Assembly: GCF_014168535.1 (NCBI RefSeq)
Contig: NZ_CP060007.1
Coordinates: forward strand, 2,232,001-2,296,000
DNA from: Lacibacter sediminis
GTDB lineage: Bacteria > Bacteroidota > Bacteroidia > Chitinophagales > Chitinophagaceae
Reading direction: 5' to 3'
DNA: 64,000 nt
The notes under the pieces are model-generated. The model was not told the DNA's origin and did not search any database. It saw only the letters and a program-made list of their open reading frames with translations. The translations under genes were made by a program, and so were the position numbers. Positions 53,174-61,598 of the stretch are shown one piece after another (the stretch's first letter is position 1; every line of letters begins with the position of its first letter).

Positions 53174-53208
53174 GGCAATTGTCAATTGTGAATAGGCAAT
53201 GAGCAATC
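53174..53208. repeat. Heptamer array between rlmH and the rhomboid gene
   Basis: Five 7-mers of the nnCAATn type (GGCAATT, GTCAATT, GGCAATG and variants) end 4 bp from the rlmH stop. They resemble the units of the second array at 49146. Confidence 0.72.
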
Positions 53209-53212
53209 GTGC

Positions 53213-53686
53213 TTAACTATGATGATACTTTTCATTCCTGTTAATACTGCAAGCTCTGTACACCTGTTCAGCGAGGATCAGGCGCACTAACTGGTGTGGG
53301 AAAACAAGCTGCGATAAACTCCATTTGTAGTTTGCTCTTTTCATCACCGCTTCATCAATCCCATATGCACCACCAATCAGGAACACAAGATTCTTTACAC
53401 TTTCATTTCCACGTTTCATGATAAACTCTGCCAAGCCTTCGCTGCTGATCTGTTTACCCCGTTCATCCAGCGCTACCAGGTAATCATCTTTCTGTAACAT
53501 GCCAAGAATGGTTTCGCCTTCTTTCTTTTTCAAATCAGCTTCGCTCATTGCTCCCGAGTTTTTTGGCACAGGAATAATGGTCCACTCAACCGGGTAATAA
53601 TTAGAGATGCGTTTTGTGAAATCTTCCACACCTGCTTTTACATAAGATTCATGTGCTTTGCCAATACTCCAGAAACGGATCTTCAT
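53213..53686 (-). CDS. rlmH: 23S rRNA pseudouridine-1915 N3-methyltransferase
   Basis: The 157-aa SPOUT-class enzyme methylates pseudouridine 1915 in helix 69 of 23S rRNA. KNLVFLIGGAYGIDEAVMKRANYKWSLSQLVFPHQLVRLILAEQVYRA, with its knot and SAM loop, is the typical RlmH C-terminus. The length matches the family. The end (INRNEKYHHS) is the expected short tail. It is followed by a heptamer array. Confidence 0.96.
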   Translation of the reverse strand: MKIRFWSIGKAHESYVKAGVEDFTKRISNYYPVEWTIIPVPKNSGAMSEADLKKKEGETILGMLQKDDYLVALDERGKQISSEGLAEFIMKRGNESVKNLVFLIGGAYGIDEAVMKRANYKWSLSQLVFPHQLVRLILAEQVYRACSINRNEKYHHS

Positions 53687-53773
53687 GTGTTCACTTGAGA
53701 AGGGTGATTAAACTGTTGAGCGGTAAATTTCGGAAGAACAGAATTGATTGCTCCAATTTTCTTTACACAAAAG

Positions 53774-53801
53774 AAAACCGGCTGCATTACTGCAACCGGT
53801 T
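53774..53801 (-). terminator. Rho-independent terminator of the CHASE2/FecR-like operon
   Basis: An 11-bp stem with one mismatch (53776-53786 with 53791-53801) has loop TTAC, followed on the minus strand by TTTTCTTTTG. It lies 24 bp after the stop at 53825. Confidence 0.75.
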
Positions 53802-53824
53802 CATGAAAAATCAGGAAAATAATA

Positions 53825-54730
53825 TTATTGTCCGATAGCATAATCCTTACGGAATGCTTCGAGTGTTTTCTTATATAATTCCAATTCAGGATTTAACTGA
53901 GCAGCTTTCTGATAGTAACCATATGCATCAGAATAAAAACGGGCAGACTCAAGTAAGAAACCGATCCTGAAGTTTTCTTCAGCAGGCGTTTCAGAACCCT
54001 TTTCTGCATTGCGTAATTGAGCTACTAATTTTTCGAATGAAGCTTTGTCCCAAACATAAATCACTTTACGTTTTTCAGGATCTTCATTCTTCACATTCAC
54101 CTGCCAGTAGTATGGCGTTCCTTTTTTCAGCTTCGATGCGAAATCTGAAATAGGTACAGTTGTTTTCTTTACAACTTTTTGGAACATAGGTTTTGTTCCT
54201 TCATGGTCCTGGTAAATGTCGAATGTAAATTCATCGGCATCAGAATAGCATTTCCATGAAACAGGAAATTCGCCTGAATAATAATTAATGGTATCAAGCC
54301 TTGAGTCGATCCAGATGCTGATATTGGCACGGCTTACCGCACCCACATTGTTCATGTAGCTTTTGCGGTTTTTTTCCGGGCTTCCTTTTGGCGTAGTAAG
54401 CTGGTTCCAGATAAATTTCAGGTAGTTTGATGTAATGGAACTTTTGTTCGACATGCAAGAGTCTTTGAACTGTGCCATTGTATAAGTTCCGGGCTTTGTA
54501 ATGGAAAACAAACTGCTTTCATTACAAATAATGCTGATCAGCGAGTTGGCACCAACGGTAAGTTTTGATTTGTCGTCGAGCAGTTTCCCGATCTGTGCTT
54601 TGGTGCCTTTGCTGTTCTCCAGAACAGAAACAGAACCTTTTACAGAGTAGATAAGAAATGAATTTGCTTTTTGCGCCTGGGTTGCAACACTGTAAAGAGT
54701 GAACAACAGGAGAATGTGGATGTGCTTCAT
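53825..54730 (-). CDS. Exported FecR-like protein with C-terminal TPR-like helices
   Basis: I start at MKHIHILLLFTLYSVATQAQ (ATG 54730; the ORF opens 22 codons earlier inside the CHASE2 gene), giving a signal peptide and 301 aa. Residues ~24-90 (IYSVKGSVSVLENSKGTKAQIGKLLDD, LTVGANSLISIIC) match the start of a FecR-type beta domain. The middle (FPVSWKCYSD, TPYYWQVNVK) is an Ig/FN3-like module. The end (SARFYSDAYGYYQKAAQLNPE) is a TPR-like helix pair. It follows the CHASE2 gene by 4 bp, so they are co-expressed. FecR/CHASE2 pairs occur elsewhere; the function is unknown. Confidence 0.75.
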   Translation of the reverse strand: MKHIHILLLFTLYSVATQAQKANSFLIYSVKGSVSVLENSKGTKAQIGKLLDDKSKLTVGANSLISIICNESSLFSITKPGTYTMAQFKDSCMSNKSSITSNYLKFIWNQLTTPKGSPEKNRKSYMNNVGAVSRANISIWIDSRLDTINYYSGEFPVSWKCYSDADEFTFDIYQDHEGTKPMFQKVVKKTTVPISDFASKLKKGTPYYWQVNVKNEDPEKRKVIYVWDKASFEKLVAQLRNAEKGSETPAEENFRIGFLLESARFYSDAYGYYQKAAQLNPELELYKKTLEAFRKDYAIGQ

Positions 54731-54734
54731 GTTT

Positions 54735-56003
54735 TTAGTGTGATTTTGAATGAAAACTGGTTTGAAAACCAAATTTTGTATGGAGCCATACGGCAAGCGC
54801 TTCGTAGAAATAGATTATATCGATTGCCAAGATAATCACAATCAGCGATATTTTGGTATCAATTTTAATACTGAACCAGTCGAAACACATAATGCCGATG
54901 TAAACCGAAAGAATGGCAAAGAAAATCTGTGCAAGTTTTGCCACCAGGTGAAACCAGATATGTTCCTCAATATAATATCGCATGAAAAGGGCAACGTGCA
55001 GCCAGGCGATAAGAATCGTAATTACCCAGAAGATGCCCGATGGTATATCCCGGATATATTTCCCATCGAGGATCATCGAAATAATATTGGCATGGATAAC
55101 GATACCGTTCATGTCGGGTGTCGACTTACCGGCAAACTGTTTATTAAGCGGTGTGAAATGTTTGTCTTCCACATTATACGGATCGGGATTGATGTAGCCC
55201 ATCAACACGATCTTATCTTTAAACAGATCAGGTGAAACATTGTCTTCCAACAGATCGTTGCCATCGATCAGCATATACTGATCAATGTTGCGGCTGTAGT
55301 GTATTACCTCGTATTCACGTTTGCGGTTTTTTAATTTTATAAATGCCGCACTGTCTGCCTTTGCAATAAGTGCTGCGGTTAAACTTGTGTAAACCTCATT
55401 TTTGTATTTGCTCTTCTCAAACGGAGAAAAATTTCGGATCGTGCCGCCATCTTCACCAATTAAATTCACGTAGCCTCTGTTAGAAGTGAATATTCCAAAG
55501 TAGCCAATGTTTTCAGGTTCTGTCTTCTTCGTCCAATCGAGTTTAGAACCAATCACCAGGTTAGGTGTGCTGCCGATCATATGTCTCAGCAATGAATCAC
55601 TTTGCGGTTCTCTGGGGCCATTAAATTCAACGTCAAGTCCAATAACTTTCGGATTTGCAATCCTGATTTTTTCGATCATTAACGCAAGACCCATTCTGTC
55701 GGCATTGCCGATATTCAGGATAACGATCCTGTTATCAATGGGTGTATTCGCATTTTTATTAAGTACTGAATAGGAGATATCATTGAAGTCAAGATCTTTC
55801 AGTGCCGTTTTAAATGGATTAAGGATACTTGTGTTTAACGGTAACAATGAAAACAATCCAATAACAATAAACACGGAAAAAGTGGACAGGATCGTGTCCC
55901 GCTTAAATAGATAACGCAGGTAAAAATGATAAAGCCATTGATAGGCTCTTTTAAAAAATGAAGATGATTTTTTGCCGGTTGGTGGTTTTTGGGGCGAGTG
56001 CAT
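54735..56003 (-). CDS. Stand-alone CHASE2 domain membrane protein
   Basis: The 422-aa protein has an N-terminal TM at about 42-62, a large extracytoplasmic region (about 65-315) with the CHASE2 pattern (NRIVILNIGNADRMGLALMIEKI, VIGLDVEFNGPREPQSD, IVLMGYINPD, MNGIVIHANIISMIL), and three closely spaced C-terminal TMs (about 325-400). CHASE2 sensors are normally fused to a cyclase, kinase or other output domain. Here the protein ends ~25 residues after the last TM, so any output must be in trans. It is operonic with the FecR-like gene and divergent, 54 bp away, from the caspase-TPR gene. Confidence 0.85.
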   Translation of the reverse strand: MHSPQKPPTGKKSSSFFKRAYQWLYHFYLRYLFKRDTILSTFSVFIVIGLFSLLPLNTSILNPFKTALKDLDFNDISYSVLNKNANTPIDNRIVILNIGNADRMGLALMIEKIRIANPKVIGLDVEFNGPREPQSDSLLRHMIGSTPNLVIGSKLDWTKKTEPENIGYFGIFTSNRGYVNLIGEDGGTIRNFSPFEKSKYKNEVYTSLTAALIAKADSAAFIKLKNRKREYEVIHYSRNIDQYMLIDGNDLLEDNVSPDLFKDKIVLMGYINPDPYNVEDKHFTPLNKQFAGKSTPDMNGIVIHANIISMILDGKYIRDIPSGIFWVITILIAWLHVALFMRYYIEEHIWFHLVAKLAQIFFAILSVYIGIMCFDWFSIKIDTKISLIVIILAIDIIYFYEALAVWLHTKFGFQTSFHSKSH

Positions 56004-56057
56004 TTAGTTTGATACTTGTCTTCTTAAATCTGTTTACCTACTTTCGCCTTCGAATAT

Positions 56058-59000
56058 ATGCGAAATTGTAAAGCCTTGCTTTTTCTGTGCGCTGCATTTT
56101 TTACACTTCACACAGAAATATTATTAGCTCAGACCCCTGTCACTGCACCTGCAGGAGATACAAGTACCGCTCCTAAAACCGGACAGAGCTATGCTATGAT
56201 ACTGGGTATCTCCACCTATCAGCATATTCGTCCTTTATCATATGCCGACAGCGATGCAGGTTTATTTCGTGATTATTTACGATCAGCCGGTGCAGGAAGT
56301 ATTCCTGACGACAGAATGTTGTTTTTGGTAAACGAACAGGCAACCTCAGCAAATTTTTGGGTAAAAGGAATGGCCTGGTTGCGTCAGAAAAATTTAAAGT
56401 CAGGCGATCGCTTATACATTTATTTAGCTGGTCACGGCGATGCCATTAACCAGGATGAATATTTCTTTCTCACCTACGACTGTAACCCGGCAGGCGACAA
56501 GAACAATTACATTGTAACAGGAAGTATACAGTTGTACAACCTGAAAAGTCGTATTGCAGAACTTAGCCGCAAGAATGTAGAGATCTATTTGATCATGGAT
56601 GCTTGTCGCACAAACGAATTACCCGGTGGTACTGATGGACAACAGATCCTGAACTCAGCCATTTCTGAACGCAAAGCAGGTGAGGTGATCATGCTTGCCA
56701 CCGGAGCAGGGCAGGAATCGATGGAAGATGCTACTATCGGTACCGGACATGGGCTTTTTACTTATTACCTTGTTGATGGTTTAAGTGGTTTGGCAGATGG
56801 ATACGAAGGAAAAGATGGCATCATTACATTGGTTGAATTGCGTTCCTATGTATTATCGAAAGTGCCCGTGGTTGCAGAAAAGAAATATAAACGCAAACAA
56901 GAGCCATTTATTTGTTGTGATGATGCCGGCCGGAAATATGTAGCCAATGTTGACAGTGCTTATTTAATTCAATGGGAGAAAAGCAAGAATCTCAGTGGTA
57001 TGACAGATGGCGATGGCATTAACGACATGGTTGTAAGTGCGAGGGGCAGAGGAGCAACACTTGCCGATACAAATATTATCAGGATCTACAGTCAATTTAG
57101 CCAATCGATCAAAAACAATAAACTCACCGGCGACAGTTCTGCTAATTTTTATTTTGATCAGTTGCAGAAATTTTTTCCCGATGATGTGTTGACGATTGAT
57201 GCTAAACAAACACTTGCTGCCGAGTTCATCAATTTCGCACAACGCAAGATCAATTTATATTTAAGTGGAAAAGATGCAGCGGGTATTCAGCAAATAAGAA
57301 CACAGCTGGATGATAATGACCGCAGCGAAGAAATTCAATCGGGCATTGAACGGCTTGAATATATTGCGGGACTCGATTTTGAAAAAGTGGCCATGATGAT
57401 GAAGAAAGCCATTGATCTTGTTGAGCCTACTGAACAGGCGTTGATCACATCATTGAAAGGGAAATTATATTTCTTCCAGGCAAGAAGTTATTTTGATGGT
57501 AAGAATAATATCACCAACATGCAGGCTGCAAGAGATCTTATCTACCAGGCCTATGCATTGGATAGCAATGCTGCCTATGTGCTGCATACGATTGCATCAT
57601 TACAGTTACAGTTGAAAAAGCCTGACAGTGCGGTTTACTACAGTTTAAAAGCGATCAGTAAAGCACCGAAGTGGCGCTATCCATATACAACCGCTGCATT
57701 TGCTTATACACAAATGAAGCGTTTTGATCTTGCCCGTACGTATTATGAAAAGGCCATTTCAGTTGATCCGAAGAATGCTGATGCTTATGTTGATCTTGGT
57801 TATTTTGAATTTCAACAGCGCAGGGTAGAGAAAGCAGAAAACTGGTACCGAAATGGATTGCAGCTCGATCCTTCAAACGTATCTGCACTCAATAACCTTG
57901 GCTGGTTAATGAAGGATAAAGGAAAGTATAAAGAAGCAATTGATTTCTTTAACCAAACTGTAAGCAAAGATTCTTCTTTTGTGTATGCTTACAACGGATT
58001 GGCCAGAGTGTATGGCGCCATGAAGCGTTACGATTCTGCACGTATCTTTTACCTGCGTAGTGTAAATTATTATCCTGACAAAGCTTACGTTTACGAGTTG
58101 CTCGGTAACTTCTTTAAAGAGATCAATCTTCCTGATTCGGCTTTACATTATTATCACAGTTCAATAAAACTCGATTCAAACTATACACAACCTTATCTTG
58201 ATTTGGCAAGATTGCATGAGCAAGGCCGTCGTGCCGATTCTGCTGCTTTTTATCTGCAGAAGATCATCCGCATGAATCCAACATCAAAGAACGCATACAT
58301 CAGTCTTGCTACGTTCTACCAGAATTCAAGAATGTTTGATTCTGCCAATGTGTATTTTAATAAAGCGATTGATGTGGATGCAGGTGATGCAGGAACTTAT
58401 AATTCCATTGGTGTTTATTACTACAGGAAAAATCAAACAGATTCAGCCAGGAAATATTTTCTTACCGCACTTAAATTCGATACACTTAATTCATCGTTGT
58501 ACAGCAACCTTGCAGCAGTGTATGAACGTACACGTCAATATGATTCCGCTTTGCTTTGTTTGAACAGGGCGCTTGCATTAAGTCCCGGCAATGCGCAGAT
58601 CTATAACAGCATTGCATTGTTGTATAAAAAACAGGATAAGCCTGAACTTGCTCTTGAAAATTACAGGCAGGCTTATCAATTCAATAATGAAAACTTATCT
58701 GTGTTGATTGATATGGCTGATCTGTTCAGAGATATGAGTGAACCCGATTCTTCCATCAGGTATTTGCACGAAGCCATCAGGTTAAGGCCGGAGATCGCAG
58801 ATCTGCACAACAGTGCAGGTGTGGTTTATCTCCGTTACAAACAATACGATTCAGCAAAAGTGTATTTATTAAGGGCAGTTGAACTGGATAAGTCATTATT
58901 CAGAGCTTATAATAACCTCGGCAACCTGTTTTATGTTCAGCAAAAATTTGATGAAGCTTTACCTTATTATGAATCAGCATTAAAGCTCGATTCAGTTTAT

Positions 59001-59303
59001 GAAAATCCGCTTCTATTTAGTGGTTTGGTACACATTAATACCGGCCGATATGATAAGGCCGTTCCTTTCCTGGAACGTTTGGTGAAAGCAAATGCAAAAA
59101 ATGGCGCAGGCCTCTATTATTTAGCTGTTTCATATGCTGCATTAAAGAATGATGCAAAAGCAATTTCAACACTGGAGAGTGCCTTAAAGCTGAAATACGG
59201 TGAAGGTGGGGAGGTGTGGAGCCAGAAAGAATTTGCCTTGATCCGTAACACGCCTGCATTTAAGGCGCTGATGACAAAGTATTTCCCCGGCGAAAAATTC
59301 TGA
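56058..59303 (+). CDS. Exported caspase-family (C14) protease with TPR array
   Basis: The 1081-aa protein has a signal peptide ending LLAQT. A caspase-like p20 domain (residues ~42-290) follows, with the His/Cys dyad at H126 in YLAGHGD and C183 in MDACRTN, both intact. After a linker of ~170 residues come more than a dozen tandem TPR units (about 480-1060) rich in a YDSA/PDSA motif. The domain order suggests a periplasmic protease with a large protein-binding solenoid. It is divergent from CHASE2/FecR-like genes, which suggests a shared pathway. Substrates are unknown. Confidence 0.9.
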   Translation: MRNCKALLFLCAAFFTLHTEILLAQTPVTAPAGDTSTAPKTGQSYAMILGISTYQHIRPLSYADSDAGLFRDYLRSAGAGSIPDDRMLFLVNEQATSANFWVKGMAWLRQKNLKSGDRLYIYLAGHGDAINQDEYFFLTYDCNPAGDKNNYIVTGSIQLYNLKSRIAELSRKNVEIYLIMDACRTNELPGGTDGQQILNSAISERKAGEVIMLATGAGQESMEDATIGTGHGLFTYYLVDGLSGLADGYEGKDGIITLVELRSYVLSKVPVVAEKKYKRKQEPFICCDDAGRKYVANVDSAYLIQWEKSKNLSGMTDGDGINDMVVSARGRGATLADTNIIRIYSQFSQSIKNNKLTGDSSANFYFDQLQKFFPDDVLTIDAKQTLAAEFINFAQRKINLYLSGKDAAGIQQIRTQLDDNDRSEEIQSGIERLEYIAGLDFEKVAMMMKKAIDLVEPTEQALITSLKGKLYFFQARSYFDGKNNITNMQAARDLIYQAYALDSNAAYVLHTIASLQLQLKKPDSAVYYSLKAISKAPKWRYPYTTAAFAYTQMKRFDLARTYYEKAISVDPKNADAYVDLGYFEFQQRRVEKAENWYRNGLQLDPSNVSALNNLGWLMKDKGKYKEAIDFFNQTVSKDSSFVYAYNGLARVYGAMKRYDSARIFYLRSVNYYPDKAYVYELLGNFFKEINLPDSALHYYHSSIKLDSNYTQPYLDLARLHEQGRRADSAAFYLQKIIRMNPTSKNAYISLATFYQNSRMFDSANVYFNKAIDVDAGDAGTYNSIGVYYYRKNQTDSARKYFLTALKFDTLNSSLYSNLAAVYERTRQYDSALLCLNRALALSPGNAQIYNSIALLYKKQDKPELALENYRQAYQFNNENLSVLIDMADLFRDMSEPDSSIRYLHEAIRLRPEIADLHNSAGVVYLRYKQYDSAKVYLLRAVELDKSLFRAYNNLGNLFYVQQKFDEALPYYESALKLDSVYENPLLFSGLVHINTGRYDKAVPFLERLVKANAKNGAGLYYLAVSYAALKNDAKAISTLESALKLKYGEGGEVWSQKEFALIRNTPAFKALMTKYFPGEKF

Positions 59304-59322
59304 TCATTTTAATGTACTGTAT

Positions 59323-59351
59323 GCATCACTGTTTTATGTAAACGGTGATGC
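59323..59351. other. Hairpin after the caspase-TPR gene
   Basis: A 12-bp stem with one wobble pair (59323-59334 with 59340-59351) and loop TATGT lies 20 bp after the stop. It lacks a downstream T run, so termination is uncertain. Confidence 0.4.
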
Positions 59352-59405
59352 AAAACAACGTCTGTTATCTGAATAGTTGTAAATTTCAGCATAACTAAAA
59401 TTGCT

Positions 59406-60986
59406 ATGAGATTAATTACAACTGTGGTTGCATTCGTTTGCATGTTTTCAGCCGTTACCGCACAGGTAGCAAAAGCCCCCATTAAAAGTGAAGGCGATGG
59501 CCCCTACACACAACTCATCCTTCGTGGAGTAACTATGATCAATGGAACAGGTGCGCCGCCAATGGGTCCTGTTGATATTGTGATTGAGAAAAACAAAATT
59601 GTACAGATTGCTAATGTTGGTTACCCAGGTGTTGCCATTAACAATGAACGCCGGCCAAAATTGAAAGAAGGCGGCAAAGAAATGAATCTTGAAGGTCATT
59701 ATGTATTGCCCGGCTTTATTGATATGCACGGACATATTGGTGGCACAGGACAAGGTGCAAATGCTGAATATGTATTCAAGCTGTGGATGGCACATGGCAT
59801 CACTGCTGTTCGTGATCCTTCCTGTGGTAACGGTCTCGAGTGGGTGCTGGAAGAAAAAAAGTTAAGTGCTGCCAATAAAATTACAGCACCACGATTGTTT
59901 GCTTATACTGCTTTTGGACAGGGAAGTAAACAACCTATCTCCACACCTGAACAAGCCATTGCATGGGTGAGAGAAAATGCACAGAAGGGAGCAGATGGCA
60001 TTAAATTTTTTGGAGCAGCTCCTGAAATTATGGATGCGGCCATCCGTGAAAATAAAAAACTCGGTTTACGCAGTTGTTGTCATCATGCACAAATGGATGT
60101 GGCACGATGGAACGTGGTGAACTCTGCAAAAGCAGGTATGACCTCAATGGAACATTGGTATGGTTTGCCCGAAGCGTTGTTTACACAGCAAACCATTCAG
60201 CAATATCCACTCAGTTATAATTACAGCAATGAACAACATCGTTTTGAAGAAGCAGGCAAGTTATGGAAACAGGCAGCTGCACCTTACAGCGATCATTGGA
60301 ACAAAGTGATGAATGAATTACTGGCACTTGATTTTACACTCGATCCCACCTTTAATATTTACGATGCCAACCGTGACCTGCAACGTGCCAGAAGAGCGGA
60401 GTGGCACGAAGATTACACCTTGCCATCACTCTGGAAATTCTATGAACCAAGTCGAGTATCGCATGGCAGTTACTGGCATAGCTGGGGCACAGAGCAGGAA
60501 GTGCAATGGAAAGAAAATTACCGGTTGTGGATGACGTTTATCAATGAATATAAAAACCGTGGCGGACGTGTAACAACCGGTAGCGACAACGGTTTCATTT
60601 ATCAAACCTATGGTTTTGGCTATATCCGTGAGTTGGAGTTGATGCGTGAGGCAGGGTTTCATCCATTAGAAGTCATACGTTCTGCAACATTATACGGTGC
60701 GCAGGCATTGGGTATGGAAAAAGAGATCGGCAGTATTGAAACAGGGAAGCTGGCCGATCTTGTTATCATTGATGTAAATCCATTAGAGAATCTTCAACTG
60801 TTATATGGCACAGGTGCAGTGCAACTGAATGCAGAAAATAAAGTGATACGTGCAGGCGGAGTTAAATTCACCATTAAAGATGGTATTGTGTATGATGCTA
60901 AGAAACTGCTGGCAGATGTAAAACAAATGGTGCTTGATGAAAAGAAAAAAACCGGCTGGCAATTGAAACAACCGGGCGTGGAATAA
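59406..60986 (+). CDS. Exported metal-dependent amidohydrolase
   Basis: The 526-aa protein has a signal peptide ending AVTAQ. The amidohydrolase fold shows metal motif GFIDMHGHIGG (HxH), then a later His pair in CCHHAQMDV and the metal/proton-transfer Asp in TTGSDNGFIYQ. The closing composite-barrel motif is GSIETGKLADLVIIDVNPL. It resembles imidazolonepropionase/prolidase-like secreted amidohydrolases. The expected carboxylated Lys may be in ADGIKFFG. Substrate is unknown. Confidence 0.88.
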   Translation: MRLITTVVAFVCMFSAVTAQVAKAPIKSEGDGPYTQLILRGVTMINGTGAPPMGPVDIVIEKNKIVQIANVGYPGVAINNERRPKLKEGGKEMNLEGHYVLPGFIDMHGHIGGTGQGANAEYVFKLWMAHGITAVRDPSCGNGLEWVLEEKKLSAANKITAPRLFAYTAFGQGSKQPISTPEQAIAWVRENAQKGADGIKFFGAAPEIMDAAIRENKKLGLRSCCHHAQMDVARWNVVNSAKAGMTSMEHWYGLPEALFTQQTIQQYPLSYNYSNEQHRFEEAGKLWKQAAAPYSDHWNKVMNELLALDFTLDPTFNIYDANRDLQRARRAEWHEDYTLPSLWKFYEPSRVSHGSYWHSWGTEQEVQWKENYRLWMTFINEYKNRGGRVTTGSDNGFIYQTYGFGYIRELELMREAGFHPLEVIRSATLYGAQALGMEKEIGSIETGKLADLVIIDVNPLENLQLLYGTGAVQLNAENKVIRAGGVKFTIKDGIVYDAKKLLADVKQMVLDEKKKTGWQLKQPGVE

Positions 60987-61050
60987 TTTTTTTTGTTAAC
61001 CCGAACCATCAACCGGTTTAAGTTGTATTATGATTTAAAATTATCTGTTT

Positions 61051-61488
61051 ATGAACGTAAAATTCACCTTCGCATTTGCACTGTTGCTGTTTATTTCAGT
61101 AACAGGGTTTGCTCAGCTTCCGAAAATTTCCGGTGGCGGCAGTATCGGCAACCTTGTAACACAATTTACCAATGCCATTAAGCCAGCTTCTTTTCTCAGT
61201 TCGTGGACGGGTGCCAAAGGGAATTTCCTGAGCACAGCCGGCAAAGTAAAAGATGCTGTTGGTGTTGGAAAATCCATTGCATCATTAGCGGGTTTTATTA
61301 AGCCCGAACTGTTTAAACAGGGCTTCAATGTGCAGAACCTCATCAGCACAGCCAATACTGTAAAGACCATGACACAGGCAACCGGTTTGTTGAAAAACCT
61401 GGAAGGCGGGTTAAAGCCCGAAGCCTTTGTAAGCGGGTGGGCAGGTAAACGAAGCGGGTGGCTGAATGCACTCAACCTGATTAAATAA
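61051..61488 (+). CDS. Exported protein with internal short repeats
   Basis: The 145-aa product has a signal peptide ending GFAQL. The mature part is Gly/Ala/Lys-rich and contains three related segments: IKPASFLSSWTGAKGNFL, IKPELFKQGF and LKPEAFVSGWAGKRSGWL. Two of the three share the (I/L)KPxxFxSxWxGKx pattern. There is no cysteine and no known family. It follows the amidohydrolase by 64 bp and ends at a good terminator. Confidence 0.7.
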   Translation: MNVKFTFAFALLLFISVTGFAQLPKISGGGSIGNLVTQFTNAIKPASFLSSWTGAKGNFLSTAGKVKDAVGVGKSIASLAGFIKPELFKQGFNVQNLISTANTVKTMTQATGLLKNLEGGLKPEAFVSGWAGKRSGWLNALNLIK

Positions 61489-61508
61489 GTAATTCATACT
61501 TAATTACA

Positions 61509-61540
61509 TAAGAGCCGCCGAAAGCGGCTCTTATTTTTTT
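61509..61540 (+). terminator. Rho-independent terminator
   Basis: A 10-bp stem (61509-61518 with 61524-61533), loop CGAAA, followed by seven T. It lies 20 bp after the stop at 61488. Confidence 0.88.
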
Positions 61541-61587
61541 AAAATGAGGTTGCTGGCACAATCTTTGGCAAAGGAGGGTAGAACAAA

Positions 61588-61598
61588 TTTTTTTTTTT
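61588..61598 (+). promoter_or_regulatory. Eleven-T tract abutting the ompA-like start; distant SD
   Basis: An uninterrupted run of 11 T ends at the base before the ATG. A strong Shine-Dalgarno-like AAGGAGGG (61571-61578) is 20 nt from the ATG, too far unless the tract shortens. The tract could vary by slippage. Confidence 0.5.
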
